This document shows, one piece after another, positions 13,341 to 27,390 of a stretch of 64,000 nucleotides of DNA; position 1 is the first letter of the stretch, and every line of letters starts with the position of its first letter. Both the position numbers and the translations under genes were made by a program. Under the pieces are notes generated by a model. That model saw only the letters and a program-made list of their open reading frames with translations, was not told the DNA's origin and did not search any database. The stretch spans positions 3,671,679-3,735,678 of the forward strand of contig JAGGNK010010337.1 of the NCBI GenBank assembly GCA_017590115.1, read 5' to 3'. This DNA comes from Montifringilla adamsi. Lineage: Eukaryota > Chordata > Aves > Passeriformes > Passeridae.

Positions 13341-15533
13341 GCCAAGAATTCAGGGATTGCATTCCAAGTCCAAAGCTTAAGTACTCTTATGTGCTTTTAC
13401 AAAAGAATGGCTGGCTAAAAATAAATAAATAAACAAACAAACCCCAGTAGAAACCTCACAACTTCTAGCCAATGTAGTTTTGCATGAACTGTTGGCAGAT
13501 AAGTAGCAGCTGTAATCCTGACTGTGACTGCCTTCTGCTCTCATCAAGAGATTGCTTAGAAGTGATCCAAGTCAGAAATATGGGACATTTGCATTTTTGT
13601 CCTTTGATTTCCATGCTGCAAAACAAGGATAACTAATTGCTGTAACTTCCCCATTAATAAAGAAAGTAAGGCTTTTAAGCACTTTAAATATTAGACAATT
13701 TCTATGCATTTAAGCACTGGCAAGATCCATTGAAATAGGGCTGAAACTAATCCTTGGGAACCTTGGGATTTTACCACAGCAGTTCTGAGGCACCCCTAGC
13801 CAAGTATGGAACAGTGCTACAAGCAACACTGCCGTGTGATGTACTCTGCCTCCCCCTCCCCTGCCCCCCAAAAGACAGTGAAAACCCTGTGTGGTTTTAA
13901 GAAAAAAAAGCAAGGAGAGCAGAAGCAAGATTACCAGGTGTGTGATTTCTCTGAGTAGTTGGTCTGCCTTGAGGAATTGATATGAACTTTCCTGAAACCA
14001 TGGGCAGTCCTTAAACCAAGCGTTGTGACAGCTCTGCCAGGCATGTGCATTCATGACTGGTATTTTCTGGAAGAATTTTGCACCTTAGTTTGCTGAAGGT
14101 ATCTGAAAACAATCTCTTGGAAGAAAACATACATAGCAAATGCTCAAAAAACCCCAAAGCCCAGCAAACAACCGAAAAACGCAACTAAAAATTGCCAGCT
14201 AAAGAGATGCTCCCCAAAGAAAACCAAGCCGCCAACTCCCTCCTCCCCAGCTAGAATCTTCAACCTCTGTTTTTCACGTTTCAAGGTGAGAAATAGTTGG
14301 TCATCAGTCAGGGAAAAGGGCCTCAGCAGGAGCCCAGGATTATATAAAAACTGCTCACTACCAACTCCAGTATAGATAAGAATACCTTGACAAAGGCAGA
14401 GAAAAACAAAGTGGGTAAAATTGGTTTCAGAATCCTGCCAATGTAATCAAACAAAAACATTACTCAAGAATTATTTTGTAGCATCTTGATCTGGCCTTAT
14501 ACTTTCAGTGTTTGCAATACATTTCTTTTTAAGTAGGAAAAAATGGCTTTCCCTCTTCACTCTCTTCCACTGGATTAACACACTGAGGTTCAACTTGGCA
14601 CAGGCTAATCCAAAGCTCTTGGTTTATGCCTTGGTACTTCTATTTGCTGTCAGGTCCTTACTTGTTTTTGCTGTTTGTTCTAATACTGCTCATGGGATGC
14701 AACCTGAAAGTAAAACAGCAGGAGCCTGAGACAAGGGTGGAAGTTTGCATCAACACTTAAAGGGGAAAAAGCATTATGCACCACTTGTTCTTTAAGGATC
14801 TTAAAACTTACGGAAACCATTTTGGTTTATGCTAAAACAATACAGTATACATTGCTCTTAGCAGTAGCTGAAGAGCTGCTCTAATTCTTCAGGAGAGTGT
14901 TGCCAAAGAAGAGCTGCAGTTTCTCACTGCTGAAATTCAGTAGTGTTCAGCTATAAATGTTTAACTTAGGACCCACATGAAAAGCAGGCATGGGTCACAA
15001 TATCTAAATCTCCTTTCTTAAGGACCTAAATGAAAAGAATGACAAATCAGACTTGGCATCTCCACACTCTTGAACTGGAAAAGTTTTCACATGAATAAAA
15101 TTATTCTGTCACATGACTGGATGCAATCTAAACTACTTTCCTGGGTTAGAGAAAATAGAATATACACAGGAAAGGAAAATCATCTGAATTCACTGCAATG
15201 ACTAAGTCTGGGCTGAGTTCCAGTCTCATTAAAATCAGAAAACCATGGACCAATCCAATATCTTGGCAGAGACATATGAGCAATGAAAAAGTTCCTCCCT
15301 GCTTTCCTCGTCTTGACATTCATATGCGAGGGCAAGGACGAGTGCCGGTATCCCCCCACATACAAACACTGTGAGTGGCATAGCACAAACAGGTTGCATA
15401 AAGGTTTGAAACTGATGCTCAAAGAAAGCAGCAGGTGGCTTTTTTGCAGGTGTGTGTAGCTGAAAGGGAGTTTGGCTGGATAGTTTGCAATTTCAGAGGC
15501 ACATCTTACTGCAATACACAGCTTCAGCCTTTT

Positions 15534-15567
15534 GGGGATCTGGGAGTTTTGGGGTTGGGTTTTGGGG
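15534..15567 (+). promoter_or_regulatory. Putative G-quadruplex motif
   Basis: Five G-runs fall in 34 bases on the + strand: GGGG 15534-15537, GGG 15542-15544, GGGG 15551-15554, GGG 15557-15559 and GGGG 15564-15567. The loops are 4, 6, 2 and 4 nt. This meets the usual rule of four runs of three or more G with loops of 1-7, with one run to spare. A poly-T tract follows. A G4 on the non-template strand would be present in the KCNC1 pre-mRNA. Any function is inference. Confidence 0.75.
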
Positions 15568-18500
15568 TTTTTTTTTTCATTTAGGCAATTAAGCCTCAGT
15601 GGGGGAACATGGGCAGAGTGTGACTCTAAGGAAAATGTGAATTTCTAAGGACGCTTTTTTTGTTTCTCAGCTCTGCTCAGGAAAATGCAGGTGCCCACCC
15701 TCTGGGCTATTTGCAAAGACCATTCTCGTATAGAGGACACTTCCCCCCCACTTGTATGGTAGTAAATGAACTTCAAATTAACATGATCAATAGCTACTTT
15801 TCCTCCACAAATGCATTAATCTTAAAAGACAATTGCTTCCTCAGTGCCCAGCACTGAGAAAAGGCATCAGCATAAGTAAGTTGGGTGTGCTTTGTGCTGC
15901 TCCTCTCTGAGTGGAGATCCCTGTTGAATTAGAGAGAGTGATTTCTGAGAGATCAATGCTACTGCAACTTGTCTGATTGTGAAGTTGCTATGGAATATCA
16001 TCACTTCAAAGAATCTAATACAATTACTCTTACTATCCTAATTCACTTTCTTATGACATGGATTTGTAATGCAGAAGAGCTTTGGATAATTGACCTTTAA
16101 CTACTGTGAAGGAAAAACTGGTTTGCTTAGTCGTTCTCCTTTCATCTAACATTCAGAGCCATCCTGCAAGTGGAAACAATACTTTTTAAAAAAATAAGAT
16201 GTCAAAGACAGTTTGATAGAAGTTAAAAGATCCTTTGAAAGACAATCCTTACAGATGTACCTTGCACAGAGCACTTGCCATTAATATCATCATAAACTTG
16301 CAGCTGAAATTAGAAACAATTTTAACATGCAAAAGGAATCCATAGATCAAACACTACAAAGGAGAAGAACATAATGTAGCTTTCAAACAGATGTAGATGG
16401 ATTTGACAGAGGAGAGGTTAACTTGGGTTAGAAACACAAACTGAGGGGAAGATCAGGCCACACAACTCATGGGGTTTCTATATTAATTTCTTTACCTGGG
16501 CCATGTTTAAGTGATTCTTTTCATACTATTGCTGTAAAAAGACAGGAAATGGGAAGTATTGCTTGTATGAACAGAATCTCTGATAAAACTCAAGTATAAG
16601 TAAAATTATTCAGCTGAAAATCCAAAATTGTTTTCAAACACTTAAATAAGTGATTTAAGCCTGTGAGACTAATAAGCAATATAGCACTAATTTTATTAAA
16701 GGGAATATACAATTTGGTTTAAATTCAATGACAGAGTTGAGATTAAAGGAACAACCTCTTTTTGAAACTGGGGAGCTAGTAAAAATCACTGGTTTGTCAA
16801 CAACATTTGGCTTCAATCTTCCTTAGGAGTAAGAGAAATGTCCAAGAGCTATGCTCATTCTGCTCTCCAGATCAGATAATTTCTAAGTCATGCTGCAAAT
16901 TTTGCCTTTAAGGTCTGGGGAAAAATATCCCCAATTCTCATTTTCTTCAGTAATGAGAGATATCTCATAGGAATTACAAATAGTTGGCCTAAAAGTTCAA
17001 AAGCACTCTTATCTTTCTGGAATGGAACTTTTACCATGTTTGCAATGTCTTGATACCACCACCCCCCCAAACAGTCTACATGCTGCCAAGGCTTGCCTTT
17101 GAGTAACCCTGTGGTTACAATCAGCAGAAGCAGCTTTAGCAGTCAGCAGGTGGGGGCCCATCTTGAGTCACACCAATTGCAAAATTTCTCTGTGCAGAAA
17201 AGCAAGGACAGGGTCGAAAGCATCAAGGTGAAAAAGAACAGTAAGGTGAGAAGTAGTTACAAACTTATCCAAGGGAAAAACCAGGCCTTTATAGGGGAGG
17301 TAGATATATTCTCTATTCCTGTAAAATGGCTTAAGTCCTGAATTTATTGCAACACTTTCACAGCTCAGCTCCTGTGTTGTTAGCGCCATAAGAATGCTGC
17401 AACTGCTAGACTTGGGTGACATTAATGGAACTTCTAACCCAATAAAACATAGCTGTTTCTGAAGATTTTAGGAGGCACCTTTACTGGGAAGCTCTGGAAT
17501 ATATTGCATGCTGTTAAGTTTAACACTGGGTTTTAACTGAATTTCCTTGATGCCAGCCGAGTGAGTCAAATTGATTCTCAATGCCTTGTGCAATCCTCAC
17601 TTTGAGGTTCAAGCTGGGAACATAAACAGCCAAACACAGCAAAGAGAAAAGCAGGAAAACAGCGTAAAAATAATGGATAACTGCAAATAGAAAGCAACAT
17701 TAAAATGCTATACAAATAATTGTACAGGTCTTTTTAATAAAACTTGCTCACTAATTACCCACTTCTCTGAAGTTTTCAATGGTATCTTTTCTTCAGAGCA
17801 GCTGTGCAGAATCTCCCCCTGCACCTCTGAGGCTGGTTGTTGGCTGTGGCATGAGGCATGGCAGCAAACCCGCTCCCCATGTGCCAGCAGCTGTGAGCTG
17901 TGTGCTGCCATGGCCGGTCCATCTGCCACCAGCACCCGTGCCAGCACAAAGGGCATCATTACCCTGCACTGAAAGGAGGAGGAAGGAAATACCTCTGGCA
18001 GCAAAGCATTCCTGCTTTCAGAGGTCCTCTTTGCTTCCTCCTTTTCATCAGTGCTCGGTTCTCCATCTGCTCGCCAGGGGTGCTATGGCCAACGTTGGGG
18101 AAAATGGCCACAATGCAACATAAGGGAAACCACTGCCAAAAAGGCATTCTTGGGTCGTTTCTGCTCTTGCCCCAAGAGAGGAAGGTGAGTAGATGGAGTC
18201 ATCAGTCTGATGCTTCAGGTCTAAATGAAGGTACACTCCAAGAAATGTGGGAAGGGCTTGAGGCATGTCCTGCTCTCTCAGAGCCCAAAGAAGAGCAGCT
18301 TTACCAAAGCTGGAACAGCAACTTTTCTCTGTCCCAAATTGAGAGAGAGGGCATTAATATGGATTACATTAATTCATGGAACAGCTTAATTAAAAAGAGG
18401 CTGCTGTGTAGCATGGCAAAACCCCCAAGTAGACAGCACAAGCAAGAGTCAAAGAAGCACCAGTAGAATTCCCACCAAGAACTGAACTACCATACAAAGC

Positions 18501-21500
18501 CTAATTAATTTTGAACAGATCAGAAGCCCTAGACTTCAACTGTTGTTTCTTTGAGAGAAGATTAAAGTACTTCAACTGAATTGAAATTTTCAGGTGTAAT
18601 ACAAGGGGGAATAAAAGTCAGATTTTCCAGAATATGAAGATTTCATTAACTGAAATCTATTTCAATGGAAAATTCCTGAGTGTTGCCACCTAGTCTGGAA
18701 GGATAGACACAAACCCTCCACTGCTGCTACTATCAAGCTCCTGCCAAATAGATTTTGTGCACAGGGGTGCAGGAAGAGAGGGTTCCTGTCTAATTCTGCC
18801 TTCCACTTCCCAGGACTGCCTCCAGGGCTCAGAGGTAGGCAGCCAAACCTTTCTTCCCCTTTCCCTACATCACACCTCAGGACAGGACTGTGGAGCAGGA
18901 AGTGAAAAGAATCAGCTAAATCTCCGCTGACAGTCCTAAGCAACAACAAATAGCTACTCCTGAAACTGGTAATCCATGTTCTCCCTACCAAAAATACTAT
19001 TTTTGCTCCTCCATTAGTGGGACTAGCATGAGTCAACAGAAAAATGCATTCTCTTTTTAAGAAAGGCATGACAAATGTAATTTCACCCTTATGTTGCAGA
19101 TTGTCCCATTTCATCAAAAACAGCTTTGTTTTTAAGTTAAGTAAGCTGAAACATCAACATTACCCTTGGAAACCAAGCCTTCTTTGCCACTGATGGAGTG
19201 AAGCAAATAGGGATTGAGATACAAGCTTGAAAATTCACAAATCACTTCAGCACCAGATAGTTAAGGTATCTAGAGCTGAGGTCAATAGAGCACAGCCAGT
19301 TGAATATTGAAAAACTAGAAAGCTATTGCAATTTATAATGATTAAGGATCTGACTCATTGATTCCAGTTCTTCTTTTCTTCTTACTAATGAAAAGGCAGA
19401 AGTTGTCTTATGAAAACAAGGATAGGCATGCAAGCGTAATTGAAGAAATGGACCCCTCGTATCTGGTAAATAACAATCCCTCCTCTACATGCATTGGGCT
19501 GAAGTGCTGCAAGTTGGCAGTCAGGAAATGAATTCTTTTTGCAGTTACAGCTGGATAAATTCAATGCTTGGGATAAATTGGCCTCGAGCAAACTTATAAA
19601 AAAAAAAAAAAAGTACTTCCTTGCTAAGTGATCCCAAGAGACATATGTCTCTATAAAACAGTTAAGGGGAAGCTGCTGACTTGCACTCAGTGGGTTCAAC
19701 ATTTTGAAAATGATTTTGTTTTAAATCTTACAGAACCACTTACATAACAGACAGCAAGGAGAGATTTTTTTTTTTTTTAGACACTTGCTATTTGGAAGAT
19801 TAAGAGATGGAATCAGTGGTACATCACAATGAAACTTTAATTATCGGAAGTTTGGCACCATGATAAATTTCACTGCGTTGCTTTGACAGTGCACTCTGTC
19901 TCACAGAGACTGAGCTTCACACACAGCCTTTAGCTCCAGATCATGCACTTTGGAGCTTGCCTCTCTACATGATGTTCTGTTTTGGAACTGCTGAGAGAGG
20001 GAGCAGTCATTTCCCATCCATAGAGACCTCCTGGTAGCTTTCCCAGGGCAGCTGGCTCAGCCCTCCAGCAGCCACAGAGGAGAGTGACTCGTGTCCCTCT
20101 GACTTTGAGAGCTGGTGGCCCTGGGGAGAAGCTCCTGCAGGATGAGATGAGATGGGCAGCAGGCTATCCCAACAGAAGGTTAGCATCCCCTGCACCCTCA
20201 CTCTCCTCTACACGGAAAAGCAGTGGGACAGCAAGTGCAGGAAACAGCTCCAATAGCTCTGTGCCAGCACATGGCTCCTTTTTGCCAAATGAATTCCCAG
20301 ATGGCCATTAGCACCCAGCTATTTGACTTGCACGCTTTCAAAGGCCTCTGGGAGCAGAGTCTGCATGCCTGCCAGATCCCTGTGGGGTAATGCAGCCATA
20401 CCATGTTCACTTCAGCTCTTCCAGCAGGTTTGTTCACAAGTGGAGCAAACTTAACAATTTTCAGTCCTTAATTACAGTGGCTAAGCATATGCCACATTTG
20501 ATTCCAGAGGTGAGAAAATTCACTCATGCACATATTTTATACATGAAGATGTTGTAAGTGGCTTTTATATTTATTAAGGTGGGATTCTCAGTTGAAATCA
20601 ACTAGAGTAAGTTTAGAAATGCTCTGATTTATGGCAAAAGAATGCTGGGAGATAGAGGCTCTAGGCTAAAACATGGTATAGAAGAGACAGGCATTCTTAT
20701 TAGTCTCTGGTTTAGCCCTCACATGTAAAAGAAAGTGATGTGGAAGCAATTCAGGAGAAAACACTGCTTTAATAGTAGGAGCTAGAAATTAAGTATATTA
20801 AGTACAAACCCTCTGCGTGTTCTTTCAGCACCTACTGTGCTATTCACAGTCACTTTGCTCATTTAGGACAAAGCTCTCCCTGGGGACTTCACCCAAGAGT
20901 AACCAGAGTTACTTAGGGCATCCCACAAAGAATAAACCTGAAGAAAGGACATGGATAGGGTTTGATATGAAAGGAAGGTACAACTCTCTGCACATAAGCA
21001 GAGCTGAAGAAATTCATGTACTCTTCTTAGATAGCTGGAAGTGAAAAGAAATCACCTGTTATATTTATAAGGAAGGGCAGGTAATCAGAGACTTAGAAAA
21101 TCACACCCACTCACCTGCAAGGAAGGAAAATTTCATGCTAAAGCAGGAAATACAATTGTTGTTGACCTCCATAAGAGCTGCAAATAGCATAAGTCAAGTG
21201 AATCTGATTGTAGCTTGATAATCTATATAAAGAGAAGCCAGTTTTTCTTTGACTAACATGCTTATATTTAGGATCCTAAATCTGTATTTGGAAACCTAAG
21301 GAACTGACCTGATTTTCTGAAGTGTTCAGCACTCAGTGAATGAGTGGAAACATTTTTAAGTGGCTTCAGCAGGAACTGCTGAATTCAAGAGAGCTTTGGA
21401 TAGGGAGAAAGAAATCAAAGTTTCATTCCATTTCTTAACTTTGTGCTTACAAAACTAAGACTTGCCTTTTCAGAATTCTGCAGCAGTGTCTGGTTTTGCT

Positions 21501-24500
21501 TTAACTAGTGTACTGCTAGAACCACTAAGTGTGTGGATTTTAAAAAGCTTTCAGACTCCTTGACTGTAACTTAAATAGGGATATTTAACACAGAGTAAAC
21601 CAGACCCACTTTGCTCCATGCTAGTTTGAAATCTGAATAAAATAATCCCTACAGCAAAAGCAAAGCTATATAAACAAAACCATGGCAAAGCCATATGAAA
21701 GTCAGGATTAAACTACATTTGGGAATGCTCACATGTAAAAGGAAAACTCCTGGTATCTCAGTTGAGGAAAAAAGAAGAGTTCTAACAATTCAGTAAACTG
21801 AGAAGGGCCTGCATTTCTCTGAAAATGGCTTTTCCCCAGCAGATATTAAAGTTTTGAGATCACATTGCTTAAAAGGGCACTGGTATTATTCTCCCTCTCA
21901 TTCAGGAACTTTTTTATATATTCTGAAGACCACAAGATGGTATAAACCTATTTGGAAAAGACATTGTAAAAACCCATGGCCTAGCCAATCCTTACCAAAA
22001 CACAAAGATAATTCAGTAATTACTGCTGCATTATTTCCTCTAATGGCACTATAGCATGAAAATCCCAATGTTCATGCTACACATTTGCAAGTGCAAACAT
22101 TTTTTTAGTGGTACTGCATTTGGAAGTTCTGGAAATTGGGAAAAGAAAAACATAGAATTCACTGAGTTCTTGTTTTTATTTCACCATGACCATTTCAAAG
22201 TTCTAGTGTAATTCATAATTTAAGATTTCGATTGAACCCCACTAAAAATATTTAAATACAGTCCTCTCTGCATGCCCTTCACAGTAGCATTGGGGTCTAT
22301 GCATCTCATAGATGTGCCTCATAAACGAGTTGCACATTAAAGCCACTTCTTAAAAGCACACACTAAATCAGGCACCTTTCTGCAGAGATAAGATTTACAG
22401 GTTAGTGCACTCTTCCTAATATAAAACACTCATACACACAGGGTACCATTACCAGCAGTCACGAAGCAAAGCTCATTAAATAAAAAGAAAATTGAAGTCT
22501 TACTTTTTTCAATGCAGAAATGTTACTATCCAGAACAAGAAACATATCAAGACCATTATTTCCAGCACAGAAATGTCTACAGGCCCCAAAAGCAGCATTG
22601 AGGACCCTTTATGGCAGGCTCTGCACAATACCAGCTAGAGGTGGTCATTACCAGCAGTTATTACATTTGTCAATGGACAGACAAAAGGCAAAAAGTAGAG
22701 CAGAACAGAGACACATCAGATGAGATGAATGAGGAATTAAACAGACCTCGAGGTCACTCCTCCTGCAACTTATAACTGGTCAAATTTAGCCCCCAAATAT
22801 GCTTGTGTCCTTTCTGTGTTTTTTGAGTGTGTTTGTTTAAAGTGCTTTGAACAAGTGTAACACAAGCAAGTGAACACAATGGATTTTTCTACAACAAACC
22901 CCATTTTTGAAGTCTTATCACCTGTTTCCAAATTCCCTATTGACTATGGATTGCCACTGTGCCCTGGCAAATGACTTTTCAGACTGTTCTGTAGTTCAGG
23001 CTCTCTTCTCTCTGAAAGCTTTTCTGTCTCTGGAGCTAAATTTCCAGCTAGATTTTCAAAGCACCACAAGGAATATAATCACTTTGCATTTTTTTTTTTC
23101 CATAGAAAGCATGTGACTCAAGCCTGCCACCCCTCAAAGAGCTCAAGCTGGGCTTTCCTTCTGATCCCGGCCAATGCTTACTTGTGCAGAGTCTTTGAGT
23201 AAACTTGTCAAGGCCAAATTTGTACTAGATATACTGTTCATTAAAACGTGCAAAAACCCCCCCCAGATGACCTGTAAAAAATTAGGAGGCTTTTTTTTTT
23301 ACTTAGTCAACAGAGTTTTCCCTTAAAACAGCACTAGAAGAAATATATGATCATTATCTCTACAAATCAGTTTATTTATCAAGTGATCCCGGAGAGCTGG
23401 GACAAAACCACACATTCTAGGGCAGGTGTTGTACCAAAACACATGCACTGGCTAGACAGCACAATTACCTTGCAATTACAAAGCTGCTCAGGAGTGTGAT
23501 ACTTCCAGTACTAGAGCCTTCAGGCAGTGTAAAGCAGTGATTTAATACAAAAGCTGGCTATTAAAAAACTTAATAGTCTTAAGACGAATGCCAAGTTTCA
23601 CCATTAGAATTAAGGTCCCAGCTGGGACTGAAAGTTTCTTCCCTGGGAACCATGCAACTCATAATTCAGCAGTGGCTGCTGTTTCTGCAGGCAGGCAGGC
23701 AGTGAATAGCTCCCCACTATTGCCTCCTGTTCCTCAGAGCAGAGGAGAGCTCTCCTTCAGCCTCACAGAGATGGGAATGCCTCGCCCCTCCCTAAAACTG
23801 GTGCAGAAGTGAGCACCCCTTAGCAGAAAAGAGCAGGGGCTGATGCACCTCCAGGTATCTGAGATGGCTGGAGAAGAAGCTTGGAAAGGAAAGGAAAAAG
23901 AAGGAAGATTTAAAGGCATTTCCTAATGCCAGCACAAACCACTTCTGTCCCCAGGATTAGCAGGAGGTGCTGCAGAAGAGAAGGGGTCTTGGGGATGTTT
24001 AAGTCACACACACAAAGCCCAGAGGAAATGCATCATAAGCAGACTGGTGTTTACAGAGATTATGCAGCACTGATTTGTCCTCTAAAATGAGGCAAAACTT
24101 TCCATTAAATTATTGACTCATCTAGAAAGGAAGTTACTAGAAAGGAAATAGATTTTTGTGTTCAAAGGTGCAAAAGTTGAATGACAATGTTGCCTAATAG
24201 GAGAAACAAATGGATTAGAGTCCACACAGCAATGCCCAGACTGACCCTCTTTCATTCTATCTCCCACATCAAATATCTACTGAAATGTACAGAAATAATC
24301 ACTTTAGTACCAGAAACCCAGTGAAACAACAATGATCTAGACTTCAAGTGTAAGCTGCCTGTAATTGTCCTTCATATTGTATGTCAGCTGTTTCCAAATG
24401 GACTTCTGAACCGAAGCCCACAAATCCCAGCTCAGAAAGGGGACCAGTGTGACCTTCAGAGACAAAGCTGCCCATGCCTGGTAAAAAGCCATAGAGCTTA

Positions 24501-27011
24501 ACTTCCTCTACACTGCAAAGGGGCACTTTGTGGCGCTTAAACTGGCTCAGTAAGTCACAGTGTTTCCGACTGAATCTTTGAGTCAAAGCAAACTTCTCTC
24601 AGGCAAAACTGCTACAGGACTGAGATCTGCCTGGCTGAAGCAACAGTCTCCTTCCCTCATGGTGGCATTCAAGAATTCCAGTGTGAAAACAGAGGACACA
24701 GAAAGTGATTTCCTCCTAAAGACACTTCAACACCAGGAAAGAGAAGCTGCAAAATAAGCAGCCAGGTTCTGTTTTCTCCTGGGGTGTATGTGCTCAGCCA
24801 GTTCTTTAGGGCACAAACAGGGCTGGCAAAGCCTATGGAGGAACAGCTGACAGCAAGGCATTACTCAGGGGAATGCACAGATGTTACAAACACCTACGCT
24901 GCATTCCAAAATTAACTTTTTTATTAGCAAACATTTGACAGTCTCAGGTCTGTCTGCCTTAGAACAACAGTCTGCTCTGGAATGCTCATCAGGAAAATGT
25001 TACCTATTTGTTCAGGCAATTTGATCTTGGAAGATGCACACACAATATTTACTGGAACCAATGGGTAGAGGGGAAAACAAAGTGCTATATACCATATACT
25101 CAACACCACTAATTACTTCTTCCCTTCTTACAACAACTGAGTTATTTATTACACACGGTGCTGTGTCCTGGATGGTTGAAGTACAGGGTTGTCGTCGTAG
25201 AGTCATTCCTGATGAAATTCTGAAGGCTTCCTACCACTTTTAGTACTTACTTAAGTCAAGGTTTAGGCTTTCCTAGACTGACCTTACGTATGCCTTGCAC
25301 TGTCTTCCAGGATATTTGGTCAGACTCTTGTGTGATGTAAGTGAACCTGGCAGCACTGCAGGGAAGAGAATGATTTCCTCTTCCACCGGCTGAGAGTCTG
25401 GCACATACTTTCTCCTAATTAGTATTCATCCCTAGGCCTGTTGAAATTATGGGAGAGAGTTAGCTGCCCATGGAAATCCTAATTGTTTAGAAGCTCAATA
25501 TCCCTTGTAGCCTGCAACTCTCAACTGAGAGCACCTTAATTATTAAAAAAACCCCAAGTCTATTGTATTAATTTGTCCTCAGTAAGCTGACAATACACAA
25601 GCTAATATTTTATTAATTTAAAGAGTTCTGTAAAGATTTAGAACATTTTCTAAAAGCCCTGAAATGACAAAAGACAAAACAAAAAGTCAAATTATTAGAA
25701 AGTGATACACCTCTAGTTCCACAGATGTTCTCTGCAAAGAGAAATATAGCTTAGTCTTCAAATTGCTCTTCAACTTCTGAGTCATTTGGGCACATTTAAT
25801 ATTTTTTAACAAAATAAACACAATACTGTTGACTTTCAAAATGACAGGGCATAATCATTCACGAATGAAGAAGAATTATAGAAATACTCAGGGAATTCTG
25901 TCTGCTCTCTCCCACCTCCTGCCAACTTTGTTACATAGTATTTGATCTACAAAAATATTCTACATTTTCATTCTTTAGTCCATAAGTCATTTACTTTTTG
26001 TCCCAACTTCCATTTCTTTTAGGTCATAATTTTCTGTGCCTCTCCCTTCTCGCTTACTTTCCTTTTTTTTTTTCTTTTTAGCTCCACTAATGAAAAGAAA
26101 AATTATTTCAAAGGCCAAGGACAATGCCAGGTCACGTATAACTTGGGTGACTTGCACAGCTGCCAGGCACAAATGCCAATTTCAATATGTGGTCAGAGTG
26201 GACAGCACAGTTGAACTGTTACCAGCTTCATGAAGCCTGGCACTTGATTTTAGACACTCAGTTGTGACTTTTCTCTTTCCTCTCCCAACACTGTGAAACT
26301 TGAGCGAGATCTTGATTTCCAACTACTCTTCCAGAGGAAGCCACTGAGGCAATATACAGGATGAAAATTTTAGAAGAAAGTGACAAAAAATTAAATGCCA
26401 ACACAATTTCCAGCACAAAGGCACACCTACATATAGTGCAAGAATCTTTATTTTTCAGAAGTGGAGTTTGGAAGGCAACCAGCCTTTCAAAATGACAGGT
26501 CTGCAGCTCAGTTTGAATGAATGTATTGGATACCACTGCAAAATAGCACTCACTTTCAAACTCTGAAAAAAATTAATTTGCTTTCAGTCAAAGAACACAA
26601 GATAATATGCAACATGAATCCCAGTCCCATGCCAAGCCTCATGTGTTTCTTTAATCTCAGATACAATCACATAAAGCCATTAAAGAAAAAAGGGAGAGAG
26701 AAGCTGTTAAAAAAATGCACATTCACTATTAGAAAATACTAAGCCTGTGAAAAAAAAGTCAGAAGATAGGAGCTTCCAATGATTACCTTCATAAAAATTA
26801 AGTTCTTGATTCACACTGGCAAGTTGGAGTGATTTGTGTGAAATTTTCTTCTGTGAATGACATCTAAGCTCTAATGTATATTTTTTTTTCTGGGAGAAAT
26901 AACTCCTGTACCCTATATTTAGAATTTATTTAAGGAATTTTGTTCTGGCTATCTCCAAATAGAGTGCAATATGTTTTTGCACTAAAAATAGATATAAGTG
27001 CAGTGTTTTTA

Positions 27012-27390
27012 CACTGGCACAGGGTGTTGATCTGGTCTAACACCCCTGCTCAAGCAGAGTCACCTGGAGCCAGATCCATGGGAACATACCCAGGCAGCTT
27101 TTGAGTATCTCCAAGGTAGGGCACTCCACAACCTCTATCAGCAACCTGATCCATTACTCAGGCAAAGAGTTTCCTGATGTTTGAAAGGAAGCCCTCCCGT
27201 TGTTCAGTGTGTGCCCTTTGCCTCCCATCCTGTCCCTGTGCACCACTGACAAGAGCCTGGCTCCATCCTCTTTGTATGCTGCCTTCAGGTATCCATCATT
27301 AACAGCATCCCCACAAGTCCTCTCCTCCCCAGGCTAAACAGTCCCAGTTCTCTCTGCCTTTATTCACATGAGAGATTAGCTATTTCCCTA
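27012..27390 (-). mobile_element. CR1 LINE fragment, 3' part
   Basis: This is a decayed copy of the CR1 3' region in reverse orientation. Recognisable landmarks, read on the + strand, are the 'gatctggtctaacacccc' block, the 'gggcactccacaacctct' block, the 'caacctgatccattactcag' block and 'ccccaggctaaacagtccc' near the right end. These follow one another in the usual CR1 order. The divergence is considerable, so this is an old insertion. The 3' end of the element is on the left. No coding frame is kept. Confidence 0.85.

Larger units (their letters stand above)
12954..27011. other. Intronic stretch, no gene seen
   Basis: Non-coding, AT-rich sequence containing the hairpin at 13310-13340, the G-rich motif at 15534-15567 and a short poly-A near 19598-19612. 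The largest open frame (17900-18466, 188 codons, + strand) begins inside another overlapping frame and shows no domain, signal peptide or compositional bias expected of a protein. A 151-codon frame on the minus strand (18662-19117) is similar. I treat both as chance. Confidence 0.6.

Noticed and set aside
17900..18466. 188-codon open frame on the + strand, the longest outside the channel exon
   Set aside because: No recognisable domain, several overlapping frames of similar length, composition like translated non-coding DNA, and no convincing splice sites or promoter around it.
18662..19117. 151-codon minus-strand open frame
   Set aside because: No domain or family resemblance, and no supporting signals.
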